Shown piece by piece: positions 61,837-64,000 of a DNA stretch of 64,000 nucleotides. The first letter of the stretch is position 1. Each line of letters starts with the position of its first letter. Both the position numbers and the translations under genes were made by a program. Source of the DNA: NBLH01 sp050296515 (GTDB lineage Bacteria > Bacteroidota > Bacteroidia > Bacteroidales > NBLH01); NCBI GenBank assembly GCA_050296515.1, contig JBNKRJ010000108.1:1-64000 (forward strand), given 5' to 3'. Under the pieces are notes generated by a model. That model saw only the letters and a list, made by a program, of their open reading frames with translations. It made no database searches and had not been told where the DNA came from.

Positions 61837-62645
61837 TAGCTTCCGATAAATTCAAGGAACAGCTTTGTTAATTGCTCTTCGGCCTGGCCTGCTACTTTAA
61901 TGATTTCCGAAATATCAACAGGTTTTAAGTTGTCGGGATCACATTCATCTGTTAAAACCGATACAGCCGCACATGGAATTGACATATGGTTGGCAATAAT
62001 TACCTCTGGTACTGTCGACATTCCCACTACATCTGCCCCTATTATACGCAAAAACCGATATTCAGCAGGAGTTTCAAGGTTTGGACCTGGAACAGCCACA
62101 TAAACACCTTCATTTAATACAATATTTTGCTTTTTGGCAACAGTTCTAAAGTGTTCGTTCATTTTTAGCGAATAGGCCTGGCTCATATCAGGAAAGCGTG
62201 GTCCTAATTCATCTATATTCTTTCCAATTAACGGATTGGTTGGTAAAAGATTGATGTGATCGTTTATAAGCATTAATGAGCCCTTTTTAAAATCGAGGTT
62301 CATTGCGCCTGCTGCATTTGACAATAATAAATATTTGATGCCCAACAATTTCATTACTCTTATAGGGAAGGTTACTTCCTGCATTGAGTAGCCCTCGTAA
62401 AAATGAAACCTTCCTCGCATGGCAATTACTTTTTTGCCTTTTAATGTTCCATATATCAATCGCCCGCTGTGGCTTTCTACTGTTGAAACAGGAAAGTTTG
62501 GAATCGATTCGTATTCCATAATTTGCTCAGCCTCAATTTCTTCTGCTACTTTTCCCAGACCAGTACCTAAAACAATTCCTATTTCGGGGTTCTCAATTCC
62601 ATTATCTCTAATAAATTTTACCGTTTCTTTTAGTTTTTCCATCAT
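61833..62645 (-). CDS. Purine nucleoside phosphorylase
   Basis: The protein (270 residues) has the trimeric-type PNP motifs: 'GIVLGTGLGKVAEEI' phosphate loop (about 22-36), 'STVESHSGRLIYGTL', 'MRGRFHFYEGY', 'LSNAAGAMN' and the purine-binding 'VAVPGPNLETPAEYRFLRIIGADVVGMSTVPEV'. It splits purine nucleosides (mainly guanosine and inosine type) to base and ribose-1-phosphate. It overlaps the end of the preceding convergent gene by a few bases. Together with AMP nucleosidase 4 kb away it supports active purine salvage. A second ATG three bases in is an equally likely start. Confidence 0.9.
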   Translation of the reverse strand: MMEKLKETVKFIRDNGIENPEIGIVLGTGLGKVAEEIEAEQIMEYESIPNFPVSTVESHSGRLIYGTLKGKKVIAMRGRFHFYEGYSMQEVTFPIRVMKLLGIKYLLLSNAAGAMNLDFKKGSLMLINDHINLLPTNPLIGKNIDELGPRFPDMSQAYSLKMNEHFRTVAKKQNIVLNEGVYVAVPGPNLETPAEYRFLRIIGADVVGMSTVPEVIIANHMSIPCAAVSVLTDECDPDNLKPVDISEIIKVAGQAEEQLTKLFLEFIGSY

Positions 62646-62732
62646 TTGGTTTAAGTATTTAATTTTGAGCCAAAAATAAAAAAAAATGGCATTTAAGGAA
62701 GACGTTATCGTAAAATGAGGATAGTTTTGTTT

Positions 62733-63740
62733 TTATTTTACTTCAATCCTGAAGAACCTTTTACCAGAAGAACTTGCCCAAATTAGTTTTTTCTGTGAAA
62801 CAACATGTTGCAAGGCTTTTATATTTAATTTCTTATCCATTTCGTAAACTTTTACTGAACCATTCTTAGTATGGTACCTGACCAAACCGCTCTCTGATGC
62901 GATCCAGGCAATTTCACCTGAAGTAAAGGCCAGCTCATAAAATCTTGTATAAATATCTGGTAGCCTGCTTAAATCAAAATTTTTCCAAACAAACCTTTTA
63001 TTTGGGTTATTACTATCATTATAGTAAAGCATTAACACTGCCATTTTATGGGCGTCTCTCCCAATTGCCCAATATTTACCTTCGTTTTCAGTAAGCCCAT
63101 AAGCCGTGTACATGTCAGATTTCTTTTTCCATTTGGAGTTTTTATTCATTGTATAAAAACCATCCGAGGTGCAAAGCCAAACAGTTGGGCCAAATCCGTA
63201 CAGAATTGAATAAATAGTTCCATTTTCATTTAGAGGGCTTTCAATCTTCCTAATGGAATTAGTTTTTGGAGTTATTTCAAAAATTTCTCCTCCTGACGTT
63301 GTCAAAAGAATTTCTTCATTTGACTGGTCGTTATTGTCAATAGTGATGCTGGTAATTAGGTAATTATCAATGGTTGCTTTGGGTTTGATATCATAGCTTT
63401 CTGAAATTTTATTACCAGAAAATTTAACTAGCATTCCATTGTACGTGCCAAACCAAATATTACCCTCTTTATCTTGTACTAAGGCATTTATTTGATAAAG
63501 CTCAGGCTTGTCTTTTTCATAAAACCTTGTGAATTGGTTATTCGAATAATTGTATAAGCCCTGTGCTGAAGCAATCCATATTTTATCGTTCCTGTCAGGC
63601 AAAAGAGCATTAACAGATCTTATTTCATTTGGCAGTTCAATTTGTTGGAAAACAGGATGTTGTGCCTGTATTCTAATTGCAAAAAGGAATGTGCTTAAAA
63701 AGATTATAAATTTTAATACTAAAAAAGGATGGTGCTTCAT
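62733..63740 (-). CDS. Secreted beta-propeller (Reg_prop) protein
   Basis: A signal peptide (about 1-26, ending RIQAQ) is followed by about six propeller blades with the pattern 'LLPDRNDKIWIASAQGLYNY' and 'LVQDKEGNIWFGTYNGMLVKFS', typical of the periplasmic sensors of hybrid two-component proteins. This protein (335 residues) ends after the propeller, with no kinase or DNA-binding part. It may work with a separate partner or be a remnant of a longer sensor. The SpoIIE sensor at 4368 has the same type of propeller. The gene follows the partial gene at the window edge on the same strand. Confidence 0.8.
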   Translation of the reverse strand: MKHHPFLVLKFIIFLSTFLFAIRIQAQHPVFQQIELPNEIRSVNALLPDRNDKIWIASAQGLYNYSNNQFTRFYEKDKPELYQINALVQDKEGNIWFGTYNGMLVKFSGNKISESYDIKPKATIDNYLITSITIDNNDQSNEEILLTTSGGEIFEITPKTNSIRKIESPLNENGTIYSILYGFGPTVWLCTSDGFYTMNKNSKWKKKSDMYTAYGLTENEGKYWAIGRDAHKMAVLMLYYNDSNNPNKRFVWKNFDLSRLPDIYTRFYELAFTSGEIAWIASESGLVRYHTKNGSVKVYEMDKKLNIKALQHVVSQKKLIWASSSGKRFFRIEVK

Positions 63741-63794
63741 TTTACCTGCTTAATACTATTACTTAAGCAAAGAAAGCAATACTAATGCCAAACT

Positions 63795-64000
63795 TTAGTT
63801 GACAATTTTAAACCAATATCTGTCGTCAAGCAATAAATTTTCATCCCCTGCATAAAGCGATATCGAGTATTTCCCGGGTGAATAGTTCTTGTTTGGAATA
63901 ATGATTTTAAGGTATTCCGAATTAACTACTTTGGAAACACTGTAAATTTCGATATTTAATGAGTTGTAAAGCTTTAAATCAACCTTTTCAATATTGTAGT
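63795..64000 (-). CDS. C-terminal part of a gene running off the window
   Basis: The frame is open from the window edge to a TAA at 63795-63797 and encodes at least 68 residues. The end reads 'YSISLYAGDENLLLDDRYWFKIVN', with alternating strands that suggest a C-terminal beta-sandwich of a secreted or surface protein. The stretch 'IIIPNKNYSPGKYSISLYAG' fits this too. It lies 55 bp upstream of the propeller gene and may be co-transcribed. Family and start cannot be determined because the rest lies outside the window. Confidence 0.6.
   Translation of the reverse strand, partial: YNIEKVDLKLYNSLNIEIYSVSKVVNSEYLKIIIPNKNYSPGKYSISLYAGDENLLLDDRYWFKIVN

Noticed and set aside
1..64000. tRNA, rRNA, riboswitch
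   Set aside because: No cloverleaf T-loop motifs, rRNA stretches or known riboswitch core motifs were recognised by eye; a covariance-model scan would be decisive.

Overview
The window is AT-rich DNA from a member of the Bacteroidota, probably a Bacteroidales/Marinilabiliales-type bacterium. The grounds are a type IX secretion sorting domain, an ECF sigma/FecR/STN-type TonB receptor set, a DUF4249 lipoprotein, propeller/Y_Y_Y signalling proteins, several lipoproteins, mostly weak Shine-Dalgarno sites and TAnnTTTG-like -7 elements. This is family-level inference; no rRNA or tRNA gene was seen.

Layout. 0-4.3 kb: two tandem peptidase S74/tail-fibre-like surface proteins (the first lacks its signal peptide) and a T9SS cargo protein. 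4.4-11.6 kb: a SpoIIE-type phosphatase with a propeller sensor, a ClpB-like disaggregase with an unusual C-terminal tail, and a toast-rack lipoprotein. 11.7-18.2 kb (minus): ECF sigma factor, FecR, TonB receptor, DUF4249 lipoprotein and an unknown lipoprotein, a cell-surface signalling and uptake unit. 18.2-27.5 kb: methyltransferase, LtaS-like sulfatase, cupredoxin, YyaL/DUF255 protein, TerC and three unknowns. 27.7-30.7 kb: TPR histidine kinase and LuxR-type regulator. 30.8-39.7 kb is the most accessory-like part: a secreted TPR-CHAT protease-like protein, divergent from a C39-like/VKOR/thioredoxin fusion that is followed by a 50-codon double-glycine-leader, four-cysteine peptide. Small membrane proteins and several repeat families follow. 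39.8-48 kb: NRAMP-like carrier, nucleotide-translocase-like/HEAT/cNMP-binding fusion, acyl-CoA synthetase, threonine dehydratase-like enzyme. 48.3-55.9 kb: PrkA, YeaH/DUF444, SpoVR and a second PrkA. 56-62.6 kb: MtnA, HsdR_N-like protein, AMP nucleosidase, HolA, flavodoxin, carboxypeptidase-regulatory-domain protein, purine nucleoside phosphorylase. 62.7-64 kb: a propeller protein and a partial gene at the edge.

The strongest candidate for a little-described system is the oxidative-folding fusion (34207-35823) plus its small cysteine-rich GG peptide (35905-36057). The peptide leader matches the canonical pattern at five of six positions. The neighbouring fusion has a C39-like domain without the catalytic Cys where it would be expected, a VKOR membrane core and a CSHC thioredoxin domain. 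I infer that the fusion makes the disulfides of the peptide. No ABC exporter with an active C39 protease is in the window.

A second notable signal is one 23-bp palindrome (9-bp arms TTATTTAGA/TCTAAATAA, 5-bp spacer) that occurs identically, in opposite orientations, in front of the flavodoxin gene and the YyaL/DUF255 gene. It looks like a metalloregulator operator and suggests a shared, possibly iron-responsive, regulon.
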